Below are positions 16,136 to 25,002 of a stretch of DNA of 64,000 nt, one piece after another. The stretch spans positions 2,862,501 through 2,926,500 of the forward strand of contig CP027224.1 in the NCBI GenBank assembly GCA_002973635.1. Direction: 5' to 3'. Source of the stretch: Lysinibacillus sp. B2A1 (lineage in GTDB: Bacteria; Bacillota; Bacilli; Bacillales_A; Planococcaceae). Below the pieces are notes generated by a model. It was not told the DNA's origin. It saw only the letters and a list, made by a program, of their open reading frames with translations, and made no database searches. Both the position numbers and the translations under genes were made by a program. Each line of letters begins with the position of its first letter. Positions within the stretch are counted from its first letter, which is position 1.

Positions 16136-16166
16136 CTCCTAACTTTTAGCAGCTAGGAGATTTTTT
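16136..16166. terminator. Terminator of the displaced accC tail, possibly bidirectional
   Basis: CTCCTA / TAGGAG with T6 on the plus side and a shorter T-rich tract on the minus side. On the minus strand it could end the operon 16243-19079. Confidence 0.65.
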
Positions 16167-16242
16167 ATGTTTAAAAAGATATATAGTTTGACTTTTATTG
16201 ACTTGAGATGACTTTGTGTTAGCCACATCTCTTAAATTATGA

Positions 16243-16863
16243 TTATTCCTCTACTAATGCAGATAGTTGAAAATACGATTTTAATTTTACTGCTTTCATT
16301 TCACGCTCTAATTTCATATAATAGCCTGCGCCAGTACCGCCTGTATAGCGAAACGTATTATGCTTGTGACAGATCGGTAATAAATGTACATAACCACCCT
16401 CATCAACTGAACTTGAATTGGTTGCTTGTAAAATTACATGACCGCCTACTATTGTATCATTACAGCTAAATCCTCTCGTTTTATCATCACTTCCATCTTG
16501 TGAATCACCTATATAAATTTTGTTTTGCTCCGCACAGCAAGAAGTGACATCATACTCATTTTGCAAACAGACTTTTAGTAATTGAATCCAAGATGACACT
16601 CCATGCCTTGGATCATGAGTACTACCCTCCACATTGGCAAACGTTGTGCCGATATCTAAAGGATCTGTCACACTATCATATACAGATCTTAAAGGAACAA
16701 TGATAAATTCGTCTGTATAGTCTGTCTCTGGATTCCATAAATCAGCAAAATAAGCACCTTGCTCATCCTTTGTTTTACGATAAACTACTCGGAAACGCGC
16801 TTCCTGCTCCTGTGTCAATTGCAATTTAGCACCCTCTACTGTCGTTGGCATATTGGTAATCAT
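16243..16863 (-). CDS. Unknown protein, second gene of the Ser-hairpin operon, HNH-like Cys/His pattern
   Basis: A 206-residue soluble protein, ATG 16863 with AGGAGG 7 bases upstream, 11 bases after its partner gene. The first half contains QEARFRVVYRKTKDEQGAYF and a Tyr/Asp-rich region; a CC pair sits near residue 112. The second half has CNDTIVGGHV, then YVHLLPICHKHN, which resembles the treble-clef pattern (Cys, GGH, PxCxxHN) of HNH-like domains. Whether it cuts nucleic acid is not shown: the spacing is loose. No signal peptide is present. It could be a modifier, chaperone or immunity factor for its partner. Confidence 0.6.
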   Translation of the reverse strand: MITNMPTTVEGAKLQLTQEQEARFRVVYRKTKDEQGAYFADLWNPETDYTDEFIIVPLRSVYDSVTDPLDIGTTFANVEGSTHDPRHGVSSWIQLLKVCLQNEYDVTSCCAEQNKIYIGDSQDGSDDKTRGFSCNDTIVGGHVILQATNSSSVDEGGYVHLLPICHKHNTFRYTGGTGAGYYMKLEREMKAVKLKSYFQLSALVEE

Positions 16864-16874
16864 TCTTATTCCTC

Positions 16875-19079
16875 CTATAGGTTTAAAGTCTGTTTATTAT
16901 ATTTTTTATTGTAATCATCTAGCATTTCCTGGAATTTCGTAACGAACTCAAAAATAGAGATGAAATCAGTATTACTGCTAGCCCCTGTATTGTTAATGCT
17001 AACACTTTTATCTGCTGCTGTTGCTTCAAGATAATAGCCTAAAATTTGCGGATTCGTAAAGCGCACCGTAACGCTATTAGCAGAGGATTGCACGCTGGAA
17101 TTACTTTGTGCTGAGGATGAGGAAGAAGACCTGCTTCCACCGAAAATAAAGAAGCCTCCACCTCTTGCTGAATGATCCTCAACACTTTGTGCAAATGAAT
17201 CTGACATAGCGGTTGCAGAAGTAAACTTAATTGTGACATCTCGCGCAATAACAAATGCCGTAGGGAAGCATGGGAAAACACATTGATTCATTTCTTTAAA
17301 GCGTTCCTTTGAAAAATCTTGATAATCTTTCGATGGTGCAATGGATTTGCTTGATGTATTATACATATCCTCTGTCAGTAAAAAGACCCCAGGATTAAAC
17401 CATTCTCGACCAATTTGTACCTTTGCTACAGACAGGCCAATTTGGATGGACATCTCTGAGCTACTAGCAAATGCCTTGCTGATCGCTTCCTTATGGCTAG
17501 AGCTACTAGAATAGCCACCAAAGAAAAAGGATACGCCGTAGTTAGAGGAAGAGGCTGAAGCATAGGAAGAGGAAGCTTGATTCGCTTCTTTTAGGCTAGA
17601 TGTGAGAATAATCTGTGTAAAATTCTCGGGCACATGATTTGGTGCAACTTCATTTTCCTCTGTTTGCTTACTAGCCTCCTTTGAAGATTGTAAAACAGTT
17701 GCAAGTCTAATTTTCTCTTTTAATGCTTCAATATCCTGATTTGTATTGTCAAGCTGCTGTTGTAAGGGGGAGAGCATGGATTTGAATTGGAGCTTATTGT
17801 TCGCTTCAAAATATTGCATCGCAGCATTTGTTGCCTTTTGTGCCTTGTCAATTAAATCATTTTGTGCAGTTAAACAATCCTTAAAGTTAGCACTAAGCTT
17901 ATCAAGCAAATCTTTTACCTTATCATTTTCAACACCAAAAATACGCATAACCGTTGAAGGTAAAACGCTTGTTACTTCCTGTAAACCTTGGGAAGCCATC
18001 ACATCAACCAATGTTTTTAACATATCGAGTGTTGTATTAGCATACGTTTTCTGCAATGCTTCAAGTGACGCTTTAAACGCTGTATCATTTTTTTCATAAG
18101 CCTCTTTTAATGCTTGTACTTCTTTTTCATCCGGAATAATTGCTAAAAATGAGTTGATATTACTTGTAATATTGCTACGTTGAGCTACTAATACGGCTAG
18201 CTGCTGTGCTAATGCTGCTGGACTTTCGAGTAAGTCAATAGGTGTAAAGGAGGTATTCAATAAAGTAAACCAGTTTTCAGGATAAAGCTGAACAGGATAA
18301 ACATGTCCACCATCTGGATTCATTTTTCCTACATTGGCAATTGTAGAACGCGCCTCCGCAATTTCACGCCCAACACCACTATCTAAAATACCATTAATAA
18401 TTTCCATATCACCTGGGGAAAAAACACTTAAAACTTTACCGAGTTTTTCCTCTACTCCAAGCACTTCTGCCTCTGCCGTTATTTCATACCAATCTAAAAA
18501 TTCATTATTACGTTGCTTATAGTCTTCGGCTGTCTGCTCTGGGTACTTTTTCGCAAGTTCGTTTTTCTTTGCCACTTGTTTTTCAGCCCATGCTTGCTTT
18601 GCCTCTACATAATCGCTATACAATCGGTAGAATACTTGCTCAAGCGTAAGTACATCCTGCTTGCCATCCCCAAAATTATAAGGATATGGCGTCATTAAAA
18701 CCTCTCTTAGTTTGTTTTTCGCCTCAAATAGCTTACTATTTAATTTAGGTGTTAGCATATCTAGTGCAGTTTTATACTGAGTTGATAGGTGACGCCCATT
18801 ATCAGAGGCTGTCATCTGACAGGCATCAAACAATTTATTGACAAGCTTTGATTCATTAGCTCTTACATAAGCAGGCTTCGGTTCGTTATTGTCAATGTCA
18901 TAGGCATACTGTGAGGCACTAATTAACGTTCCGGGAAGGCTCATACAAAAAAATTGATTTGCATTACTGCCACCAATAACGGAAGTAATCTGTTCATATA
19001 GTTTATCCGCAAAGCTTTTAGAATTCTCATTATCCTGCAGATCTGTTGCTGTCAATATCTGATCTTGTTCATTTTCCAT
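16875..19079 (-). CDS. Large unknown protein with coiled coils and two Ser/Gly hairpin repeats, possible pore-former
   Basis: A 734-residue protein starting at ATG 19079 behind GGGGGAAG; an upstream extension to 19259 has no ribosome site. Residues about 20-480 are helical, with long amphipathic stretches (for example LSPLQQQLDNTNQDIEALKE). The last third changes character: two segments of the form G-x-x-FF-x-FGG followed by Ser runs (YGVSFFFGGYSSSSS near 516, GGGFFIFGGSRSSSSSS near 645) are each flanked by Ser-rich alternating residues, and strands such as EMSIQIGLSVAKVQIG and AFVIARDVTIKFTSA follow. Such Ser/Thr-rich alternating hairpins recall membrane-inserting loops of beta pore-formers, but this is inference. 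No signal peptide was found. Function unknown. Confidence 0.6.
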   Translation of the reverse strand: MENEQDQILTATDLQDNENSKSFADKLYEQITSVIGGSNANQFFCMSLPGTLISASQYAYDIDNNEPKPAYVRANESKLVNKLFDACQMTASDNGRHLSTQYKTALDMLTPKLNSKLFEAKNKLREVLMTPYPYNFGDGKQDVLTLEQVFYRLYSDYVEAKQAWAEKQVAKKNELAKKYPEQTAEDYKQRNNEFLDWYEITAEAEVLGVEEKLGKVLSVFSPGDMEIINGILDSGVGREIAEARSTIANVGKMNPDGGHVYPVQLYPENWFTLLNTSFTPIDLLESPAALAQQLAVLVAQRSNITSNINSFLAIIPDEKEVQALKEAYEKNDTAFKASLEALQKTYANTTLDMLKTLVDVMASQGLQEVTSVLPSTVMRIFGVENDKVKDLLDKLSANFKDCLTAQNDLIDKAQKATNAAMQYFEANNKLQFKSMLSPLQQQLDNTNQDIEALKEKIRLATVLQSSKEASKQTEENEVAPNHVPENFTQIILTSSLKEANQASSSYASASSSNYGVSFFFGGYSSSSSHKEAISKAFASSSEMSIQIGLSVAKVQIGREWFNPGVFLLTEDMYNTSSKSIAPSKDYQDFSKERFKEMNQCVFPCFPTAFVIARDVTIKFTSATAMSDSFAQSVEDHSARGGGFFIFGGSRSSSSSSAQSNSSVQSSANSVTVRFTNPQILGYYLEATAADKSVSINNTGASSNTDFISIFEFVTKFQEMLDDYNKKYNKQTLNL

Positions 19080-19375
19080 TGTACTTCCCCCAATACATAA
19101 TTGTGATTGTAAAGCTTTCACCAAACCACTATATGAAGAGGCCCTCTTCCATATAACACCCGACTTAAAAAAACTTTTGTTAGTTTTTATAGAGAAGTAA
19201 TGTTGGTTTATCGATAGAATCTTTAGAGTTATCGAAAAAAAGTCATGTTTTATCGCCAAACTTTTTAATTTTATCGGCTAAAACGGCTTTCGACAGCCAA
19301 ACCTTCCTTTTTATAGTATAATAGGCGTAAGAACAGCATTTGTTTGTGATGTGTTAGGGAAAGGATGATATTTGT

Positions 19376-19786
19376 ATGGCTGAGAAAGTAGGACAATCTT
19401 TCGTACAACCAACTCCTTCTGGCAAAGAAGAACTTGGGAAAATTGAAGTAGCTGCAGAAGTAATCGAGGTTGTTGCAGGGATCGCAGTAAATGAGGTTGA
19501 AGGCATTGCTGCAACTCGTGGAAATATTGCAACGGGTGTTGTTGAGCGCTTCGGTAAAAAAGTGCACAATAAAGGCATTAAATCGGGTGTGACGGAAACA
19601 GGTGAAATTGCCATTGATGTATTTTGTTCTGTGAAATATGGCCATGCTATTCCAAAGGTAGCGAAGGAAGTACAAAGTCAAATTCGTCAGGCGATTTTTA
19701 ATATGACTGCACTTGAAACAGCAGAGGTGAATGTACACATTACTGGTATTCACTTTGAAAAAGAAGAGGTTGCTGTACACGAATAG
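19376..19786 (+). CDS. yqhY: Asp23/Gls24 family protein YqhY
   Basis: A 136-residue Asp23/Gls24 (DUF322) protein: GKIEVAAEVIEVVAGIAVNE, EGIAATRGNIATGVVERFGK, then DVFCSVKYGHAIPKVAKEVQ. In B. subtilis YqhY is encoded next to accBC and influences acetyl-CoA carboxylase activity, so its place after accC is meaningful even though 10 kb of foreign DNA now separates them. ATG 19376 follows AAAGGATG. A strong terminator follows. Confidence 0.93.
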   Translation: MAEKVGQSFVQPTPSGKEELGKIEVAAEVIEVVAGIAVNEVEGIAATRGNIATGVVERFGKKVHNKGIKSGVTETGEIAIDVFCSVKYGHAIPKVAKEVQSQIRQAIFNMTALETAEVNVHITGIHFEKEEVAVHE

Positions 19787-19789
19787 CAA

Positions 19790-19824
19790 AAAAGGGTTGC
19801 CGAGAGTGGCAGCCCTTTTCTATT
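19790..19824 (+). terminator. Terminator after yqhY
   Basis: The stem AAAAGGGTTGCC / GGCAGCCCTTTT (one G-U pair) has a 6-base loop. The A- and T-rich flanks also allow use from the minus strand by the Bmr gene. Confidence 0.85.
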
Positions 19825-19849
19825 AAATAGGAAATGTTTTAGCAATACA

Positions 19850-21019
19850 TTATAGCTCAATATGCTTTGGCTTTCTCCAAAATAAAGCAAGGATAACGCC
19901 GAGGGTTAATACGATTGTTGCAAAATAGTAGGGGTAGTTTAAATTAATATCAAACAAGATGCCGCCTAAAATTGGTCCAAATATATTACCAAGGCTTGTG
20001 AACATGGAGTTCATACCACCCACAAAACCTTGCTCGTTTCCGGCAATTTTGGATAAATAAGAGGTAGCGGCAGGACGTATTAAATCAAAACCTACGAAAA
20101 TAAAGAATGTTACAAATAAGATGGCAAAATAATGACTTACAACTGTCATCGCAAATGTTAGAACAGCAGAGAGGATCAGTGAATAACGAATAACATTTAT
20201 TTCGCCCATTTTTTTTGTCAGCCAATCGAATAATAATAGCTGTGCAAGAGCACCGACTATCCCGCTCCCAGTAATAATAATTGCGATATCTGAGGGTGTA
20301 AATGCAAATTTATGATCCACAAATAAACTAAATAGCGATTCAAATGCGGCTAAACCAAAGGAAAGTACAAAAATTAGCACAAATGGAATAAAATAGAGTG
20401 GACTAAATACGCGTTTTACACTGCCTAAAATGGATGGTGCAGCCTCTTGGTCATCTAAAGCACGTGTCGGTTCTTTTAACAATATTAATGACAGGATAGC
20501 CGCTACAAAGCCAAGTATACCAGCTGCATAAAAAGGTATACGTGTGCCGAACTCAGCTAAAAATCCACCAATTCCTGGACCAATGATAAAGCCTGTACTT
20601 ATTGCAGCGCTCATATAGCCCAGTGCCTTCGAACGCTGTGATAATGTAGTGATGTCAGCGATATAGGCTGTTACTGCGGGCATGATGAAGGCAGCACTTA
20701 CGCCACCTAGCATACGTGAGATAAAGAGAATTTCTATCGAGCGACCAATCCCAAACAATAGCTCGGAAAGACCAAAAATAAAAAGGCCCACCACGATCAT
20801 CACTTTACGGCCTATCTTATCCACTAGTTTACCAGCAATAGGGGATACGATAAGTTGCGTAATGGCAAAGGCTGCCACCATATAGCCTACAACTGAGCCT
20901 GAAATATGTAGTTCATTCATAATGGTTGGCAGCACTGGAATGACTAAACCAATGCCTAAAAAGGCAATGAATAGATTCGATAATAAAATTGATAACGTTA
21001 AAATTTGTTTCTTATCCAT
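19850..21019 (-). CDS. bmr: Multidrug efflux MFS transporter, Bmr type
   Basis: A 389-residue, 12-helix major facilitator, the same length as B. subtilis Bmr. The N-terminus LSNLFIAFLGIGLVIPVLPT, motif A-like GKLVDKIGRKVMIVVG and motif C ALGYMSAAISTGFIIGPGIG closely match Bmr/NorA proton-drug antiporters. These export fluoroquinolones, ethidium and other cations. The gene follows bmrR on the same strand, with a MerR-type promoter in the 209-base gap, so drug-activated induction by BmrR is expected. Confidence 0.92.
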   Translation of the reverse strand: MDKKQILTLSILLSNLFIAFLGIGLVIPVLPTIMNELHISGSVVGYMVAAFAITQLIVSPIAGKLVDKIGRKVMIVVGLFIFGLSELLFGIGRSIEILFISRMLGGVSAAFIMPAVTAYIADITTLSQRSKALGYMSAAISTGFIIGPGIGGFLAEFGTRIPFYAAGILGFVAAILSLILLKEPTRALDDQEAAPSILGSVKRVFSPLYFIPFVLIFVLSFGLAAFESLFSLFVDHKFAFTPSDIAIIITGSGIVGALAQLLLFDWLTKKMGEINVIRYSLILSAVLTFAMTVVSHYFAILFVTFFIFVGFDLIRPAATSYLSKIAGNEQGFVGGMNSMFTSLGNIFGPILGGILFDINLNYPYYFATIVLTLGVILALFWRKPKHIEL

Positions 21020-21086
21020 ATTTTTTCTCCTTTAAACTTTCACAATACATGAGAACTAAGTCTACTAGAATATTTCCATGAGTAAT

Positions 21087-21117
21087 ACAATAAACCCTAT
21101 AGTAACTATAGGGTCAA
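21087..21117 (-). promoter_or_regulatory. MerR-type promoter and BmrR operator for bmr
   Basis: On the minus strand, TTGACC (-35) and TATTGT (-10) are separated by exactly 19 bases. Between them lies the inverted repeat ACCCTATAG-TTA-CTATAGGGT. A 19-base spacer with a centred dyad is the hallmark of promoters that MerR-family activators such as BmrR twist into the active form. Confidence 0.85.
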
Positions 21118-21228
21118 AAGATTTGTTTACATTTTTTCGATTCTTTGCTTTAGGTAAGTGTGGCAGTAGGAGTGAATTGCTATGCAAGTGAATACCATAA
21201 ATTTTTTAGATAAGAAAAAACAAATGGT

Positions 21229-22065
21229 TTAATGTTTTTGCCTAACCTTTAATTCAACAATGAATTTCTTCTCATGCTCAAAGGTGAAGGTAGCTGGCAT
21301 ATATAGCTCATAAACAGTTGATTCATAGGCTTCTTGCTGTGCCTCTACATATGCTCGTAGTTTTTCATAAAATGAAAAGTAAGTATCAGGATGATAAATA
21401 AAGGCAATACATACATATATACCTGCTGGCTTTATTGTTTGCTTGATATTAGGAGAGAGCTTAGAAAATGTCCGTTCTGTTAAGAGTGGTGTAAAGATAG
21501 CATCATATATAATAGTATGAACATCTGTATAGCGTGCAAGCGGAAAAATACAACCGTAGCGACTATTTAAGACACTCCCTTCACGTTCGATTATTTTCGT
21601 GAGTGTCGCATAGTATGTATTCGTGCTAGATGTAGGTGTAAGCTCAGTAGTCGTAACTTGTAAAATGGGCATTTCCTCTTCTACTTGAACATAAACCTCT
21701 CCAAAGATCGGAATATCAATTTGATCTTGCATTTGTTTTTTTGTTTTCAGCAATGTGTACTTTACTTCATTTAAGCGAGCAATTTTTTGCTCAATTCGCT
21801 GCTCCTGCTGTTCTAAAAAAATGAGCAATTCTTCCGAAGTTAAGCCAAGTGCCCTTTTTATATCTTCAAGTGAAATTCCAATGTATTTAAGCGACTTAAT
21901 AATATCTAAGTAAAAAATTTGATTATCTTTATAATAACGATAATTAGTATGGGTATCGATATGAGCAGGTTTAAATAAATCAATTTGGTCATAATAGCGC
22001 AAGGTCTGGACTGATAAGTTAGAGAGCTTGGCAACCTCACCGATTGTATAATAATGTTCTTTCAT
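21229..22065 (-). CDS. bmrR: MerR-family multidrug-sensing activator BmrR
   Basis: A 278-residue regulator, the same length as B. subtilis BmrR. Domains: MerR winged helix-turn-helix (1-75, YYTIGEVAKLSNLSVQTLRY and YRYYKDNQIFYLDIIKSLKY), a dimerising coiled coil (about 78-118) and a GyrI-like drug-binding domain (about 120-278). The KxRYYD motif is replaced by TLRYYDQIDLFKP, as usual in BmrR. ATG 22065 follows GGAGGC. It should activate the adjacent bmr gene when bound to cationic drugs. Confidence 0.92.
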   Translation of the reverse strand: MKEHYYTIGEVAKLSNLSVQTLRYYDQIDLFKPAHIDTHTNYRYYKDNQIFYLDIIKSLKYIGISLEDIKRALGLTSEELLIFLEQQEQRIEQKIARLNEVKYTLLKTKKQMQDQIDIPIFGEVYVQVEEEMPILQVTTTELTPTSSTNTYYATLTKIIEREGSVLNSRYGCIFPLARYTDVHTIIYDAIFTPLLTERTFSKLSPNIKQTIKPAGIYVCIAFIYHPDTYFSFYEKLRAYVEAQQEAYESTVYELYMPATFTFEHEKKFIVELKVRQKH

Positions 22066-22080
22066 AAATAATTGCCTCCA

Positions 22081-22248
22081 CTAGTAAGAGCTAAAGAAGT
22101 TTCGAATGGCATCAAAGCGAATTTTATGTTTGCAATCCTCGCAATAAAATAGGCGGGATTTGCGTTCCTTCAATTGTTTGTATTGTGCCTCACCTTCGTA
22201 TAATTTGAATAATATTTAACAGCTTGTACACTTCACTTCATAATGCAA
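22081..22248 (-). pseudogene. Zinc-ribbon protein with in-frame stop at codon 11
   Basis: TTG 22248 is preceded by GGAGGTG. The frame reads LHYEVKCTSC, then TAA (22218-22216), then ILFKLYEGEAQYKQLKERKS and FYCEDCKHKIRFDAIRNFFS to TAG at 22081. Two CxxC knuckles make a small zinc-ribbon of the YlaI/DUF2197 kind. The stop replaces what is probably an AAA Lys codon; the rest is intact, which suggests a recent nonsense mutation or a base error. Confidence 0.65.
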
Positions 22249-22485
22249 ATTGAACACCTCCGAAGATGAAATATAAGTTTATTTATTATAACATTCTTAC
22301 TAATAAAACAAGAAATGCGGATTTTCTTTTTCGACTGTATCATACTGTTCATTGAGAGGAGTTAAAACAAGCAGAAAGTTGCTTGAAAAAGGTTTCAGAT
22401 TATTGAAAACTTGCTGGAATTCGTGTTTCTCGTACAAATTTATGCTATTATAAACCTTAATGCCACTTAAGAAGGAGAGCTTTAC

Positions 22486-22866
22486 ATGAAACGACATGAG
22501 GCACGCGAAAAAGCGTTGCAAGTTTTGTTTCAGCTGGACAACACTGATGTAACAATCGAAGAAGCAATGGAGCACATTAAAGGTCAGCCAACAAATGTCT
22601 TCTATGAAAAAATTGTTACTGGAACAGCTGAACATTTGGAGGTAATTGATGCTACTTTAGAGAAGCATCTTGAAAAGTGGTCACTTGCCCGTCTGCCTAA
22701 AATTGAGAGAACAGTTTTACGCTTAGCTGTATATGAGCTTTTATACATGCCTGAAACACCAAAAAGAGTAGTACTGAATGAAGCAATTGAGCTATGCAAA
22801 ACATTTGGCGATGAAGGATCGTCAAAATTTGTTAATGGCGTACTTTCTAAATTTACAGAACAATAA
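22486..22866 (+). CDS. nusB: Transcription antitermination factor NusB
   Basis: A 126-residue all-helical NusB with N-terminal MKRHEAREKALQVLFQLDN and C-terminal VVLNEAIELCKTFGDEGSSK plus FVNGVLSKF, both conserved in the family. NusB with NusE binds boxA RNA in rRNA antitermination. AAGGAG lies upstream. It is separated from yqhY, its usual neighbour, by the bmr/bmrR insertion, and precedes folD by 33 bases. Confidence 0.96.
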   Translation: MKRHEAREKALQVLFQLDNTDVTIEEAMEHIKGQPTNVFYEKIVTGTAEHLEVIDATLEKHLEKWSLARLPKIERTVLRLAVYELLYMPETPKRVVLNEAIELCKTFGDEGSSKFVNGVLSKFTEQ

Positions 22867-22899
22867 AATGTGTTGAATTGGAAGGAGTAACGAAGGTTT

Positions 22900-23766
22900 A
22901 TGTCAAGTGCGATTATTAATGGTAAAGAAATTGGTCAAGCTATTCGTCAATCAGTAGCAGAGCGTGTAGCTAGCTTAAAAGAGCAAGGTTTGACACCAGG
23001 CTTAGCGGTCGTTTTAGTGGGGGACAACCAAGCTTCGGCTACATATGTGAGAAATAAGCAAAAATCATGTGAAGAAATTGGTATGTTTTCAGAGCTGATA
23101 AAGCTGCCTGAAGAAACGACACAGGAAGAATTACTGGCACAAATTGAACACTTAAATACTCGTGAAGATATTCATGGCATTTTAGTACAATTACCACTTC
23201 CAAAACATATCGATGAGGATACTGTTATTGCCACAATTGCTGTGGATAAAGACGTGGATGGATTCTCTCCAGTAAGTGTTGGGAAAATGATGCTTGGCCA
23301 GGAAACATTTTTACCATGCACACCATTCGGGGTTATGAAGCTTCTTGAGTATTCAGGAATCGAAATTGCAGGGAAACACGCAGTCATCGTTGGACGCAGT
23401 CATATCGTTGGTAAACCGATGGGACAACTTCTGCTGCAAAAGGATGCAACGGTCACTTATACGCATTCAAAAACACCAGATTTACCTTCATTCACAAAGC
23501 AAGCAGATATTTTAATTGCTGCTGTTGGACGTGCCAACTTTATTACGAAGGAGCATGTAAAAGAAGGCGCTGTTGTAATTGATGTGGGCATTAATCGCGA
23601 CGAAGATAACAAACTTTGCGGAGATGTAAACTATAATGAAGTTGATGGTATCGCATCACATATTACACCTGTACCAGGCGGTGTGGGACCAATGACTATT
23701 ACCATGTTACTATTCAACACAGTACAAGCAGCTGAAAATAAGCTTGCAAATAAAGTTAAACTATAA
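22900..23766 (+). CDS. folD: Methylenetetrahydrofolate dehydrogenase/cyclohydrolase
   Basis: A 288-residue FolD. The substrate/Lys site is [14 protein letters not shown], the folate-binding segment [12 protein letters not shown], the family signature is [13 protein letters not shown] and the NADP loop [20 protein letters not shown], ending in the conserved [11 protein letters not shown]. It interconverts 5,10-methylene-, methenyl- and 10-formyl-THF. GGAAGGAG precedes ATG 22900. Confidence 0.97.
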   Translation: MSSAIINGKEIGQAIRQSVAERVASLKEQGLTPGLAVVLVGDNQASATYVRNKQKSCEEIGMFSELIKLPEETTQEELLAQIEHLNTREDIHGILVQLPLPKHIDEDTVIATIAVDKDVDGFSPVSVGKMMLGQETFLPCTPFGVMKLLEYSGIEIAGKHAVIVGRSHIVGKPMGQLLLQKDATVTYTHSKTPDLPSFTKQADILIAAVGRANFITKEHVKEGAVVIDVGINRDEDNKLCGDVNYNEVDGIASHITPVPGGVGPMTITMLLFNTVQAAENKLANKVKL

Positions 23767-23792
23767 AATGAGAATACCTTTTTAATTATTTA

Positions 23793-23825
23793 AAACCATC
23801 TCGAAATTTTTGAGATGGTTTTTAC
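23793..23825 (+). terminator. Terminator after folD
   Basis: The stem AAACCATCTC / GAGATGGTTT has a 9-base loop followed by a T-tract. Confidence 0.85.
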
Positions 23826-23933
23826 TTATGCTGATAAGTCAAATATATATTTATGCTTATATTTGAGAACTTTTGCCATGCTTTTACCGTCTAATATACT
23901 GTTTGAGGCATACATACTAAAAAGGAGGTTTTT

Positions 23934-24749
23934 ATGGAAAACATAGATCTCATACTGATTATCAAGCACATTATTATTGGACTTGTACAAGGCTTCACGG
24001 AGCCAATACCTGTGTCGTCGAGTGGTCATGTCATGATTGCAAGTGAAATTCTTGGTCTAGGTGAGCAAGGCTTTACTTTTGCTATTTTAACAAATACCGC
24101 TTCATTATTGGCCATTGTCTATATCTATCGTAAGGATATTGTTCGGCTTATTTCACACTTTTTCCTCTTTCTTAAAACCGGTGAAAAGCGCTATAAGGCA
24201 GATTTTCGTTTTGCCATTTTTATCGTAATTGGCACGATTCCAGCAGGCGTTTTAGGTGTTTTATTTAGTGATGTCATTGCGGACAATGTTAGCATGACAA
24301 CGATTGCCCTTATGCTGTTTGTAACAGGTATTGCTCTTTGGATTATTCGCAATATGCGAGGCACAAAAAAGGATGCAGATTTGACTGTGAAAGATGCTGT
24401 CATTGTTGGTTTAGGTCAGGCAGTAGCACTCACACCGGGTATCAGTCGCTCTGGAGCAACGATTATATCAGCTATTGCTGTGGGCATGAAGCAGGATACA
24501 GCCCTGCGTTTTTCATTTATGCTTTATATACCAATTAGCCTTGGTGGTGTTGTGCTTGGGATTACAGATTTTTTAGATGAACCCGATAAAGGTACATTAG
24601 CTATTCCATATGTAGCGACATTTATTGCTACATTATTCATGACTTATTTTGCAATGCGTTGGTTTATGGGCATTATGAAAAGCGGTAAGCTTAGTTACTT
24701 TACTTATTATTGTTTTCTTGTAGGTACGCTCTTATTAATATTTTATTAA
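23934..24749 (+). CDS. uppP: Undecaprenyl-diphosphatase
   Basis: A 271-residue polytopic membrane enzyme of the UppP/BacA family, which recycles undecaprenyl diphosphate for wall synthesis and can confer bacitracin tolerance. Signature motifs: GLVQGFTEPIPVSSSGHVMI (the usual (E/Q)-E-x3-E is here Q-GFTE) and the catalytic PGISRSGATI. B. subtilis does not carry it at this locus, so it is a lineage-specific placement. AAGGAGG precedes ATG 23934. Confidence 0.93.
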   Translation: MENIDLILIIKHIIIGLVQGFTEPIPVSSSGHVMIASEILGLGEQGFTFAILTNTASLLAIVYIYRKDIVRLISHFFLFLKTGEKRYKADFRFAIFIVIGTIPAGVLGVLFSDVIADNVSMTTIALMLFVTGIALWIIRNMRGTKKDADLTVKDAVIVGLGQAVALTPGISRSGATIISAIAVGMKQDTALRFSFMLYIPISLGGVVLGITDFLDEPDKGTLAIPYVATFIATLFMTYFAMRWFMGIMKSGKLSYFTYYCFLVGTLLLIFY

Positions 24750-24754
24750 TATAA

Positions 24755-24792
24755 AGCCTTCTAACAGTTATTTGTTGGGAGGCTTTGTTTTG
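24755..24792 (+). terminator. Terminator after uppP
   Basis: AAAGCCTTCTAACA pairs with TGTTGGGAGGCTTT around a short loop, followed by GTTTTG; a moderate terminator. Confidence 0.7.
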
Positions 24793-25002
24793 TGTTTTGT
24801 CAAACTTCGTCATAAAATCTATCATTAGTATAAGCTATCAATAGTTCGTCAATAACAGTTATGCTATAGTAGTTTTTTCAATAGGATGAAAGACAGTCAT
24901 TTTTTCTAGCGAAACTGCATTTTGGCACGTCAACGACTTTAAAAAATGTTATGATAGTTGTAGTTTTGTGAAAAACTTGATTTTAGTAAAGGAGCCGAAA
25001 AC

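Noticed and set aside
16242..16470. A plus-strand open frame of 76 codons opposite the HNH-like gene
   Set aside because: It has no ribosome site and lies entirely antisense to a gene with a strong one.
19271..19789. A 172-codon minus-strand open frame opposite yqhY
   Set aside because: It is the antisense shadow of yqhY, rich in Cys/Phe/Asn, with no ribosome site.
22300..22635. A minus-strand frame of 111 codons near nusB
   Set aside because: It is antisense to the beginning of nusB and extends into an AT-rich promoter region; no start signal.
24790..25002. A regulatory RNA upstream of xseA
   Set aside because: The 200 bases are AT-rich but show no convincing stem or known motif.
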